The notes below the pieces were generated by a model that was given only the letters and a program-made list of their open reading frames with translations, did no database searches and was not told the origin of the DNA. A program made the position numbers and the translations under genes. 64,000 nt of DNA from Phycomyces blakesleeanus NRRL 1555(-) (lineage: Eukaryota; Mucoromycota; Mucoromycetes; Mucorales; Phycomycetaceae): assembly GCF_001638985.1 (NCBI RefSeq), contig NW_017265151.1, forward strand, positions 621,757-685,756, in the 5' to 3' direction. Positions 43,931-54,709 of the stretch are shown one piece after another (the stretch's first letter is position 1; the number at the start of each line of letters is the position of its first letter).

Positions 43931-44952
43931 TCAAATTTTCTCCAGAATATCTGCTTTCAAGTATGGAGCATGATGGCAATGGTGCTGGGCTTGCGATGCT
44001 GGATCATGTATGTATACTTGAGCAAGTTGAGGGTGATCAATATCTTGGGCTCTTGATGGACGAATAGACCCAATTCTGTGACATATAGTGCCATGTATTC
44101 TGAAGCAGTACGCACCACCTTGGTTATTTGCCACAGAGTTGTCAATTTTAGCTCCCAGCGATGTGAAGCTTAAGGTGCTGTTGTAGCCTCTGATTTTACT
44201 GAGAAAATTTTTCCCATTGGATGTTCTGTAATTTAGAAGCTCAGAAATTCCAGGTGGTGTTGGCTCAAGAGAAGGAAGAACATATTTTCCCTTGCCACAG
44301 CACATGTTAAATTTCGATCTGCGGATAGACAAATCAGTGTCCTTCTCTTTCAACCACATCAATGCTCCACAAAATCTACAGACAACATCCATATTCCCTC
44401 TGCTATCGATTTCTGGCTCAGATATATTTTGGAGTCTGGCAATGTTGGCAACGTTCTGGTTTTGAGGATTCTGATTTTGTACCAGTATCTGTACATTGTT
44501 AGGACACATCAGGCTAGTTATTCGAAGATGATTTGTTCTCAAACAGCTTGGACAATGACGGGTAGCAGTGCTTTCATTTATTGTCATGGTTTCTTCCTCA
44601 TGCTCAATGGTAGGTTCTTCAGCAAGGATAATAGTTGGATCAACAACTGTGTCCACAATTATTTGTTGCTCTTTAACTGGATTTATTTTTACTCTGGATG
44701 ACGCAGCTAAATATATGAATAGTAGATCAATTGAATTAGACTCTTATAATTCTTATTCTTTTTTTTTAATTCTTTAGTATTATATCCACTACTCTTTGCA
44801 GGAAATTCTTCTTCAATTGAAATATTCTCATTTGTTCTTTTCTGAGGGATATAAAGTGTATTTTGTTTCTTATACAAAGGATAAAGGACACTGGATTTAC
44901 GACTATGACCCATAAGCTTGCATGAAGCACAATGTTTCTCAGTAGAAGACAT
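43931..44952 (-). pseudogene. Helitron-3/4 RepHel, N-terminal zinc-knuckle part
   Basis: ATG at 44952 starts MSSTEKHCASCKLMGHSRK. The last knuckle Cys is Tyr, as in Helitron-2. The intron and second exon (second knuckle, CRFCGALMW motif) match 14524-15545, and the same TGA follows LEKI. Identity continues upstream to the TC end at 45449. Confidence 0.85.
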
Positions 44953-45484
44953 TTTTGATTATTTTATTATTGAAATTTGAGGTTATAGATTATTTAAAAT
45001 ATGTGTAAAAAGTTTTTTGAAATTTGAAATTCACTGTAGTTTTAATAAAATGGCCCCTTAAAAGATATCATGCATGCCTTTCTCCAAATGAAAATATATT
45101 ACCAGATTAAATTGCATGGCAGATATCAGAACACAGTGCAAATAGCCTCATAAAATAATTAGACTGAGTATTGTATGCTTATTTATCATGTCTTGTCTTA
45201 ACTATCTATTAGACTAAATGATATTTTGTATGCTGAACATTATTTATTTATTTATTTTTAATTTTTAATTTATATTTAATATGAAGACTTATAAATATTT
45301 ATATTATAATTATAATTAATTTTATATTTTTATATTTTTCTATGCTCTTAAGAAGAGTAATATGAAAATATTAGTTAGAGAATAGAATAATAAATTCAAA
45401 GACAGACTCTAAGTCACGTGCTTGTATTCCAACTTTTTAAAGATATAGATACCTTTGGATTGAAAAGCCAGCATTAACTATGCT

Positions 45485-45808
45485 ATGTCTACAGCACAAG
45501 TGCAAGTAGAGATGGAGTTTGGTAAGGTAGGACAGTATTTCAAATACTATAAATTCAGCCCAGAGATGAAGATAAAGTCAAAAACATTGCCTGCGACAAT
45601 ATACATATTATTTACTACGTTCAAAAACTTCCATACTTGTATCAATGGGTCCGCAACGTCAGAAATGTTTGGTATTCAACCACCAAACATACAAGATTAT
45701 ATCAGGGGTCTTGCATGTGATCCCGTATTAGAAGACACAGTTGATACTGTAGACACTACTCTACATAATGCTCCCAGATTGGTAGAGTCTATTCTACTTG
45801 ATACATAG
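45485..45808 (+). CDS. Hypothetical 107-residue ORF next to the Helitron 5' end
   Basis: ATG at 45485 gives MSTAQVQVEMEFGKVGQYFK, then NGSATSEMFGIQPPNIQDYI and acidic EDTVDTVDTTLHNAPRLVE, ending TAG at 45808. The codon make-up is less A/T-biased than the flanks, and an AATAAAG-like signal follows at about 45859. I do not recognise it. It starts just 36 bp outside the Helitron 5' end, so it could be a truncated host gene or part of another element. Confidence 0.35.
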   Translation: MSTAQVQVEMEFGKVGQYFKYYKFSPEMKIKSKTLPATIYILFTTFKNFHTCINGSATSEMFGIQPPNIQDYIRGLACDPVLEDTVDTVDTTLHNAPRLVESILLDT

Positions 45809-46143
45809 AATATATCACTTGTTGTTAATGACTATAAAGCAAATAAGTTTAATAATGATAATAAAGTGACATTCTTATACAATTATAACTCTGTGTAATT
45901 ATTGCATTTTCATTTGTTTTTAGCTTGGTATGTTTAATTAATTAAATATCATCTCATTTACCTTATCTATTCAAGTACAACACTATACTATCTTAAAAGA
46001 CTTCTACTTTATAGTAGCATAATTAATTAATTTAGCTCTTAAAACTATATATGTATTACTTCTCTACCTGTATAATAAAAAAAGGTATCAGCAATTCAAA
46101 ACTAAATATAAAATGAAAGAGGTATAAATTGAACTTTTATTTT

Positions 46144-47043
46144 TTATGATTTTTGGCAAAGAGAGAGAGAGTCAGCAATGATGGTCTGAGACTTGCTACT
46201 CTCTCCAATATGCTTCTCCAAGCTTTGCAGTACCAGGAGAACCCCCTCATTTGTCTCTGCTTGTCTTTTCAAGATCTCCATCTGTTTCTCCAACAGCTCA
46301 ACCAATTGCTGCTGCCCCTTGGCTGGCATTGGCTTTACCTCAGGAACTTTATCTACTTCAGTGTTTTTTTTCTCGTTCTTTGAAGGTGTTTCCTGGACGT
46401 ACTTGGCAAAAGACATGAGCTTATCATTAAGTAATCTCATATCTTTTGTCTTTCCGGCCTTCACAAGATCTTTGAGCTCTTTGATGCTCTTGGCATCTTC
46501 TTCCTGAATATTAAAAGAAAATTGTTAAATCGATTGAATGATTATATGTTTTATTGTTATTATTTAAAAAAAACATACTGTCTTCATTGCGGAATAAATA
46601 GCTCTTCCAAGATGAGTTGGGATATCCATATTAACCTCAGAAAACTTCTTATTTGAATGCTGGTCAAAAAGGGACTGGAACTTGCTAAAGAGTACGTCTT
46701 TTTTATTCTGCACACTTCTGCTGGTAAGTGCTTGTTTGTAGTTAAGGTAAACAGCATTGACCGCAGCAGTTACTTGTTCCCACGCTTCTTCTACTTGTCT
46801 ATGAGAGACTGCAAATAGGCAATAATGATTGTAGGCCTCCATTAATACCAGCTCTCTTTCCTGGTCCCATGTCCCCTGTTTTCTTTTCTTGATCAGCACC
46901 GAGTCTATTCTGGTACTTTCTTCAGACTTCTGGATAGTTGGGCCATATACAATAAACTTCGGGCCATCTTTGCTTGAATCAGAAGAAGTTGACAGCTTCT
47001 TTGACTTGGTAGGCTTGGGTTGAGAGAATGTGTTGCGCTTCAT
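46144..47043 (-). CDS. SANT/Myb-like DNA-binding protein with C-terminal coiled coil, two exons
   Basis: Exon 1 (47043-46579) and exon 2 (46503-46144) are joined by a clean 75-bp GT-AG intron in phase 0, giving about 274 residues. The N-terminus is basic and Ser-rich (MKRNTFSQPKPTKSKKLSTS). Residues about 55-115 look like a SANT/Myb-like domain: KRKQGTWDQERELVLMEAYN, HRQVEEAWEQVTAAVNAVYL. The rest is helical, with QLVELLEKQMEILKRQAETN suggesting a coiled coil for dimerisation. No stops interrupt it. It lies about 0.7 kb downstream of MULE-2 on the same strand. It may be a transposon-associated DNA-binding partner or a host regulator; the sequence does not decide. Confidence 0.7.
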
Positions 47044-47149
47044 GTGTGTAAGAAAAAAAGAAAAGATATGGATATTGAACTTAAATTACATACAAGCAGT
47101 AATGTATTATATATCAAATAAAAATTTCAATTCTATTATTGATTTATCC

Positions 47150-47420
47150 AAAATGCTTATACATTTGAATATACACCTCTATGTGTTTGTGTGACAAAGA
47201 AGTGTCTTGTTTACTTATCAAAAATGCTTATACATCTGAATGTACATTACTGTGTGCTTGTAGAATAAATAAATATATTGTTTACTTATCAAAAATGCTT
47301 GTACACTTGAATATACATCTCTATTTGCTTGTAGAATAAATAAGTATATTGTTCACTTATCAAAAATGCTAACACGTTTCCATATTCAACTCTATTTGTT
47401 TACATGATAAAGAAGTATTA
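47150..47420. repeat. ~71-bp tandem repeat, four diverged units
   Basis: Units starting TTATCAAAAATGCTTATACA and TCAAAAATGCTTGTACAC, each with a CTCTATTTGCTTGTAGAATAA-like middle, follow one another four times between the SANT-like gene and MULE-2. The rest of 47044-47764 is A/T-rich with no gene. Confidence 0.8.
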
Positions 47421-47764
47421 AAATATGTATTACCATTATTAGCCTATTCAAAATTGGGTTGAAAAATTACATCTTTTCCTTCAAAATTGAGCTTATTTAT
47501 AAATAAGAATTGAGTAAATTTGAAGCAATCTAAAATAGAATGTGCAGAATATCAAAAATTAAAACCCCATTTGTATGATTTTTGAGTACTGTTATTTCTC
47601 TAATCAGAAAAGAAAGTCACAACTTAAAAGATTTTTTGATTTTGATTTTTTATAGACAATTTTAAAAAAAAATAACAATTAAAAATAAAATAAAAAAAGA
47701 TAGTAGTTGATAATATATAATTGATAATTGAAAATAAAAAAAATAATAAAAAAAATTATGTTTG

Positions 47765-50023
47765 TCAAGGTGTACGGGATTGAGAGAGGAAGCCATGTTC
47801 TTTCAGCTTGTTGTATGCAAACTTCAATGTATCTAAGAACTGGCTCATATCTTCTGGGATTCTCTTATACTCGGCTATCTTGGTGTCAAGTTCAACAGAG
47901 TATAATTGAAAATACTTCATGATATCAGCTTCTATCTCGTCAGAAAGAAGGGAAGTGTCAACTACTACTTTAGTATCAGTATTAGATATATAGACAGCAG
48001 AGGAGGAGGAGGAAAGACTTTGGCGCAAAGAGTAGGGAATGTCTAGCATACGATTGATGAGAAAGATACGCTTGCAAAGCTTGGAAGTATCAGGGCAAGT
48101 GCAGTTTTGCAGAAAACCATTCTATAGCTCAATGTTATATATAACAAGATCAACTGTGAATGATCTGCAAGTGAATGCAGTATCACTCAATTTCTCAACC
48201 ATTTCTATAGCAGTATTGCTATCTAACATGTATACATTTCGCCTTTTTTGCTCTTTTTAGTGTGTAAGGCATACTGATTGGAATCCATATAACGTCTTGA
48301 CACTCTCTTGTCTGTAGTCAAGAGTCAAGACTTTGGCTAGAAGATAAATAAGTCTATCTACTCGAAGAGATCTTACACGTTCAAGATAGAAAGTCTTCAG
48401 CTGATTGTAATAAGACTCTATCAAATTATTGGTATGAAAGGTTGCAACCTATTGTTTATATTACATATTAGAAAAGGGCTAATAATCAATAAAGTTTCAT
48501 ATCAATCTCCATGCTTTGCACTATAATTCTTTTTTTGGCACCCACATTCTGTTAAAGTACAAAATAAAGTTCTCGTATTCCCCAAATTTCATAAGAAATT
48601 CATTATACAATGTATCATAGGCAACAGAAGTTGTTGCATGCATCATATTACTCAATACAGCACAAACACTGTTACAAGCTATGTTCGAAGCATGTGTTGA
48701 GTTTTGCACTTTAATCTATATTATAGTGTTATATGAGATATACATAATTTTAAATAAATATGCTACTTACATGCTTCTTTATATTAACTTCCCATGCTCT
48801 TTTAATATGCCAATGATATAACAAGATATTAACACTATTGCCAAAGACTTCTTTAATTGCACTAATTTCGATGGGGCTGCAGTCAATCATTATTCTTTTC
48901 CCCTTTAATGTAAAGGTGTTCTTTACCCATGCTAACTATTGACTCAAGGTTGAGGTATATTCATAATCAGTTATAAAGAAGCAGACAGGCAATCCCTTAT
49001 TGGTGATAGAGTTTCGCACAACAATTGTAAACAGAAAGCAATCTTCAGGTTCTTTACCAGCTACAGTATTGAATGACTTGCTTGTTTTGTGTGTTGAGTC
49101 AATGCATCACTCTTCCAAATTCTCCAGAAACTAATATAATAATAAGATGTATAAATAGGTGTATAAAATAAAATATAAATAATACATGTTATTTATTTCT
49201 TTCTGCCACTCAGAAACCCACAAAACAAGGAAGAGGCCATTCTTATGAACTGTGAAAAGAGTAGTATTTTCACTTTCATTCAACTCTTGAACCCACAGTT
49301 TGACACTTTCATAATGATCCACATGTTTTCTTGAGAGTTTCATCATTCGAGCATTGATAACATTTCTCACATATTGATAATCAATGAGAAGAGAAGAAGG
49401 GAAGGAAGATCTATCACCAGCTTGTTCAAGCTATGTAATTTTAAATAAGCAAAGTCTCTCAAAATATACTATATGATATTTACTTCAAGAAGTCTGTCTT
49501 CACTCATTCTAAGCATGTTTTTAATGGATTTCCAATCCATGTTTTGGCTGACAAGCCCTTCTACCCATTGTTTTAATTCATCAGGCAATTTTGACGAACT
49601 GATCTCTTCAATCTTAAATGGATCATGGTTTGGATGCTGCCAGTTGTATTTGATACAAACAGTACCATCAGTCATGATATGCTTATAGATACTAGCAGGA
49701 TAACCAATCTTGATGGACTTGGTTGTTCTGACGTGTTTCTGAGCAGACTGAGAAGTTTTTTTCACTTGTGGTTTTCCAGCATGATAACACAAGTAAACTA
49801 CTGTCTTTACTTTGAGAGGATTTTCAAGAGACTTCCCAACGAAGACCATGTTCTTCTCATGCCTGTAAGATCGATAGTAAACCCAATTGGCATGTTTTTT
49901 AGCTATATCATTTAACCAATTTGTAAATTCATTTTCAGATGAAAGGTCAAAGGAGTTGACAGCTTCTATATAATCGGGAATTATGCAATTGTCGTAATTA
50001 GCAGCAATATCAAAGGTTGACAT
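47765..50023 (-). pseudogene. MULE-2 transposase, spliced, with stops
   Basis: ATG at 50023 starts MSTFDIAANYDNCIIPDYIE. The first exon (50023-49484) has a FAR1-like N-terminal region (FTNWLNDIAKKHANWVYYRS, TVVYLCYHAGK) and is followed by a 53-bp intron. The catalytic exons contain CIDSTHKTSKSFN (first Asp), KRIMIDCSPIEISAIKEVFG (second Asp) and LLYHWHIKRAWEVNIKKH. The C-terminal half contains TNNLIESYYNQLKTFYLERV and a SWIM-like finger (CTCPDTSKLCKRIFL). Stops occur at 49104 (EE*CID, where Trp fits), 48938 (TAG at LSQ*LAW) and 48122 (TAG at IEL*NGF). The copy is therefore damaged but recent enough to read almost through. It cuts DNA by DDE chemistry in Mutator-like elements. Confidence 0.8.
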
Positions 50024-50920
50024 TTTGAGATTTGGTAAAAAAAAGGTGTGTTTGGAAAAAAAATATTAAGGGGTAAGTCCGTAATAAAAGTTTGCCCAAA
50101 TGAAACAAATGAAAATAAATGTGTGACGTGCTTTTCTGATTGGGGAATTACTATCACCAATGATTTTCATAAACTTATTCAAAAATGAACAAGTAGTCAC
50201 CCTCTCTAATAACAAAATCTGTTGTGGTGGTTGAAGTTGAAGAAGTTTTTAAGAGGAAGAATTGAAGATTTGAGATTAGGAACAAAGATTCGTGAGAACT
50301 TGTGTAGGTTTTGTTTATTGAGAAAGGATTTTGTATCAAAGTTTGACCAGGTTCCTACATTGAACTACTACTGCTATTTATATTGTTTTGAATTGGGAAA
50401 ATTATATGACTGGGGTCAGGTAATCGATCCTATCTGAGCCTTAATCAGAGCAACGTGATCTTGGGATAATTAATGTATGATTAATTATATAAATGTGTGT
50501 AGTCCCAATGAAGTATTAACATCGAAAGTAAATGTGTTTATGAGTTATAATTATGCTTATAATAATCCACTGATGTATCCCATATTATGGTGATATCATC
50601 ATATGAAATATAATCACTATCATGCATGCTAAACCTGTGTGTTAAATAATAAAGTAATCGGTAGACACCTTTGACTGGAATAGCTGAGGCCTTATATTAT
50701 TTCCTTCAGACTTATTCTCAATTACAGCAGTAGTCAATACTCATTTACAACAAAATCAAAATAAACTCAGACGAATGGTTTTTTCTTTCTTTTCATAGTA
50801 TGATTATTTCTTCTCAATGCAGTCTCACTGGAGACGCTGGTCTACCTCATCAAATTATATAATATCCTAGAGAGATATCTCTGCACGTAACTTATGTTCG
50901 CACTTTTAAATCACTAACAC
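50024..50920. other. Non-coding interval with a 100-bp repeat shared with 63375-63475
   Basis: No gene can be supported. The segment 50755-50855 (ATAAACTCAGACGAATGG, then TTTCTTTCTTTTCATAGTAT and ending GGTCTACCTC) is about three-quarters identical, in the same orientation, to sequence just downstream of the MscS-like gene. Confidence 0.6.
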
Positions 50921-52347
50921 ACCCACTGAAGTTTCTCCTAAACATGGAAATTTCTTGTCAAAACCAAATTTTCTACTGGCTTAGAGTATGAATTGAGATT
51001 AAACATGAAAAGCTTCAGATTTTGGGGGGCAAAATGATGAGACATATGCCAGAAAAGAATGAAATAATATTTTCGTGTACGATAAATAAAGTTCAGATGA
51101 TATAAATGTATGAAATGAATAGATAATGACAGAGAGTTAGAAAACAAAAGATTTAATTGGATAAAATTTATTAGAAAACATAATTTTTCTCAAAGTCATT
51201 TTCATCATTTGTGTTTTTTTGCCATGTCATTGAATATCCTCAACTGCATGCCATAATATACAGCATTAAAAAATATTTTTCTATTATTTTTTGAGTAATA
51301 GAAGTAAATAACAATGGTCTAGCTAATGTCAACATTACTATAGTATATTTTAATGAGAACTATATTATATAGGTTTGCAATGTCACAGTAATTATCAGCA
51401 ATAATGACAAAAGTTTACATTAATTTTGTTGCTGTTATATTATTTTTAATATACCATTAAAATTATTATATTCTTCTATAATCATTTAGACTTTCTTTAA
51501 TAGTAATACTGCTAAAAATAAAACAAAAAAGTACTCATATACACTGATTCTTGGCATAGTGCCATCACTCATAAGATCCCAAGACTGATAAAAAACAAAG
51601 GGACATAATAGACTTTAGACTAATTTTCCAATTGTTTACTTGTCTCTTTTTTTCATTATTTTCACATCATTGTTTAAAGGTAAACCACAAGTGTAATCTA
51701 GCCAGATAATACTACATCATGAAAGTTTATTAAAGTGAGTACTATTTCTATTATGTATCTCTTTGAATTCTTACTAAATTATAATCTTGCTAGACTTCAA
51801 AGGCGATGCAAAGATGAGATTATAGAACTAAATCTTATCAGCAGAGCAATGATATTTATCCAGATACATAATCGGCTTTTTTGCCATAGAAGTATTAGGT
51901 ATGGACTAAATATATATATTAAAACAGTACACCGTCTATACTCCATATTCTAATTATTTCTTTACTTCTCTTAGGTAAGCTTTTAATGATAGCTAGTAGA
52001 TATACACGCAGTATAAAAAAATATTTTCTGCTTAAATAAACATTCTGTAAATTGTTATATTAATATGCTTTCTTATTTATTAGCTTTCTCATACCTGTAA
52101 AAGCTGCTTTCATTGAGAAACGGCTTGTAGCTTATAAAATACTTAGTAGAATTATTTTTTTTGAAACAAAATAAAATATATCTTTTTTGAGCCCAAAAAA
52201 TAATTTCCAACGTTTGCACCCCCCTCCCTCCCAATTCTACTATTTGAGGAAGACCCCCCTCAAAACTTGTCTGAGTTTCCTAAAAAGAAAACCCTTATCG
52301 ACACTTTTTTTTTTATTGTTGAGATTAAAAAAACTTCAGTGGGTGTG
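50921..52347. repeat. Candidate non-autonomous DNA transposon with 17-bp inverted ends
   Basis: CACACCCACTGAAGTTT at 50921-50937 and its exact reverse complement at 52331-52347 face each other across 1.4 kb of A/T-rich DNA with no recognisable gene. The flanks (CTAA and AAGA) share only AA, so a target duplication is not established. The right end lies 38 bp from the Gypsy-A LTR. Confidence 0.5.
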
Positions 52348-52385
52348 AAGAACATAGGAAGTTACTAAATCACATGACTTACATT

Positions 52386-52682
52386 TGTAATGTGCGAGAA
52401 GTCACACAATAAGAGAATATGAATAAAACAAATATGAAGATAAAGATAATGTTTATTTGTTGGAATATTTGAGATATTTATATGTTTTGGAATATATGAT
52501 ATAATTGGTAAATGACTAAGAGACGATATTTGCTAAGTAGTTATTACTAAGTAATTTATTACTAACTACTTCTTTGTCATTGCTTAGTCTACTAGTCATT
52601 ACTTATTAACATTTTTAATAAGGCAATGCCTTACGATTTGATAATACTGGGACTGAATGTCAATTACAATCCAGTTCTGACA
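52386..52682 (-). repeat. Gypsy-A 3' LTR (minus-strand sense)
   Basis: This 297-bp LTR runs TGTAATGTGCGAGAAG to TTCTGACA on the plus strand. It differs from its partner at 62433 by roughly a dozen bases by eye, so the insertion is clearly older than Gypsy-B. Confidence 0.93.
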
Positions 52683-52693
52683 TCCCCCTTGTT
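52683..52693 (-). other. Gypsy-A polypurine tract
   Basis: On the minus strand AACAAGGGGGA directly abuts the 3' LTR start (TGTCAGAAC). This is the expected position and composition for a plus-strand primer. Confidence 0.8.
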
Positions 52694-53775
52694 GACTTCT
52701 GCTGTGTGTTGGAAGTATGGCTTGAGTCTGGAGATATGTATGTTGCTGAGTTGCCTCTTCTGATTACTGATTGTGAAGATTGTTTTGCTTTCGATCTTGA
52801 CAACTCTAAATGGTCCAATCCAGTTTGGAAGAAGTTTTCTTGATATGGTCTTGCTAGCATTAGACAATTGTTCATTGAATAGTAATACGCAATTGCCAAT
52901 TGCATATGAAGTTCAGGTTTGTTCTTCTAGGCCTGGCAGCTGCTATGCTTGTACTATGCTATGTGCTTTTTGTGTTGCATTGACAAGATCTTTGGTGAAG
53001 AGACTGAGATGCAAACCTGAAGAGAGAGTACTGACTTCAGTGTTGAGTAGTCTTGAAGTTGGAGTCTGCGCATCCCTCCAGTGAACCAAAAAAAGGGAGT
53101 ATTCTGAATGCTAGGATGGAAGGCTATATTATAGGCAAAAGCAAAGTGTGGCAAGTTCTGGTCTCAAGTGCGTGCCAATGGTCCTTGCTGATTGGCAAAA
53201 GCCAGGATCATTTGGCAAAGAGTGGCCATGAATTGTTCTATTATGCCATTGCTTTGGGGATGATACGCAGGGGAGTAAGCATGGTGGACCCCAGTTCGAA
53301 TGGCCAGGGCTTGAGTGAATGAGGAATTGAAAGGGGGACCATTATCAGACAACTATTCGTGAGGCAATCTATGTTGAGGAACAAATTGGCTGTATAGAAC
53401 AGCCACCAGCTGGTCTTGATTGCTTGCTGAGAGAGAGTACAGATTAACATATCAGGTGAAGGTATCTTGAGCCACCAGAATTTACTTGTTTCCCATGGCA
53501 GAAATTGGAAGCAGACCAAAAAAATCAAGAGCTACATGCGCAAATAGATAGTCATCTTGAGTAGACCCAAACTGATAATCCGAGGTCTTGCTTCCTTTTG
53601 TGCGCTGGCATATATCACAGTGGCAAACAAAGGCTTTGACATTGGAGGACAGAAAGGCCCAATAAAAATGTTGGGCGATTCTAGTGATAGTTTTTCGCAC
53701 TCCAAAGTGACCAGCCAAAAGGTTACTATGATGAGCCTGTAGGATTTGGTCTTGTATTTGTTGTGGGACGACCAA
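52694..53775 (-). pseudogene. Gypsy-A integrase region
   Basis: The minus strand reads the HHCC finger (HHSNLLAGHFGVRKTITRIA ... CHCDICQRTKGSKT), then HVALDFFGLLPISAMGNK (first Asp), LSDNGPPFNSSF (second Asp) and YHPQSNGIIEQFMA (Glu). The C-terminal module is NWIGPFRVVKIESKTIFTIS and LSNIHISRLKPYFQH. Several stops (after GNK, in the core, and others) and at least two frameshifts interrupt it. No chromodomain is visible after the C-terminal module, unlike in Gypsy-B. Confidence 0.85.
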
Positions 53776-53814
53776 TCGGTTACTGTAATGGTTGCTGCAA
53801 GTGTTATAAACTAA

Positions 53815-54342
53815 TCAGACCAGTATACCTTTGACCATTTCGTATGTGCGGGAAGCCCCAGAGATTGCCTTGTCAGTAGCTTCCATCCGGAAGCGGTCCA
53901 AAGAGGTATCCTTAAGCTGTTTGAGCAACCAGTCAATATCTGAAGCAAGGTATACATTGTTTATAGCAGGCAACGGGTTGCGGGAGAGCACATCAGCAGC
54001 CTTGTTTTGTGGTCCTGGTATGTAGCAGATGTCAAAAGAGTAGCCTTGCAATGTGATGGCCCAACATGCCAAGCGTCCTTGACGTTCTTCCTTGCTGTTC
54101 AAGAGCCCCTGCAAAGAAGCATGGTCAGTGTAAATAGTAAACTTAGCTCCCTCAAGAAATGGACAAAACTTGCGAACAGCCCAGACAATAGCAAGAGCTT
54201 TGAGTTCTTGAATGAAGTAGTTGACCTCCGCAGGAGTTAGCAAACGGCTTGCAAAGCTGAGAGGATATGGCTGGCCATTGTGTTTTTGGGATAATACTAT
54301 CACAATTCTGGATTTGGAGGCAGCATCCGTGAACAGATCAAA
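53815..54342 (-). pseudogene. Gypsy-A RNase H region
   Basis: From the MULE-1 junction the frame reads FDLFTDAASKSRIVIVLSQK, PYPLSFASRLLTPAEVNYFI, KFTIYTDHASLQGLLNSKEE and ICYIPGPQNKAADVLSRNPL, the RNase H core with its acidic residues. The first codons overlap the 9-bp duplication made by MULE-1. The preceding part of the same frame (upstream of 54342) belongs to MULE-1 terminal sequence and is not retroviral. Confidence 0.88.
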
Positions 54343-54709
54343 CAGCGATCTTAGAGGATGGGGGGTAATGGCACCACACAATTTAAGGTGACTGTGAGTC
54401 CGAGGCCTGGCTATAAAGTGTCTTGAAGAACCCCCCGTCCCCATTCTTTATAAGTACATCTTGCTCCATCGTTATAAGCATACCCCTGTCCCCATCTTTA
54501 GATCATTCCAATTTTCCAGGAAAAATAAAAACACCCCCTTTCTTAAAGTCATTAAAATTTAGTTGTAAGAATAAAAAATAATATTTCCAAATAACAAGAT
54601 ATGATGCCTTTTTTATGTTATGTACATTGCATACATTACATACATTGCGTACATTGCGTACATGAATCAATAAAAATCCGTATATAACTACAGTGCTCTT
54701 TTATTAAAT

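Larger units (their letters stand above)
25921..45449 (-). mobile_element. Helitron-3/4: one full-length Helitron split by a ~14.3-kb insertion
   Basis: The 5' half runs from 45449 (TCTATATCTTTAAAAAG, preceded by A) to the A-run at 40899-40894. The 3' half runs from 26606 to CTAG at 25924-25921 with hairpin GGGAG-CTCTA-CTCCC and the spacer AAAAAGAAGG. Both halves stop at the same point of the Helitron-2 map, the CTCAAAAAAGG run (18576-18585). Their summed length (about 5.24 kb) matches Helitron-2 (5.216 kb). The two pieces are therefore best read as one minus-strand Helitron interrupted by 26609-40893. TTTTTGA is present at both junctions. Confidence 0.8.

Noticed and set aside
47150..47420. 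CRISPR-like array
   Set aside because: The supposed spacers are themselves repeated; it is an ordinary tandem repeat.
50222..50437. 71-residue ORF starting MWWLKLKKFLRGRIEDL
   Set aside because: Plausible composition but no family resemblance, splice context or conservation; could be an LTR fragment, but no partner LTR is visible.
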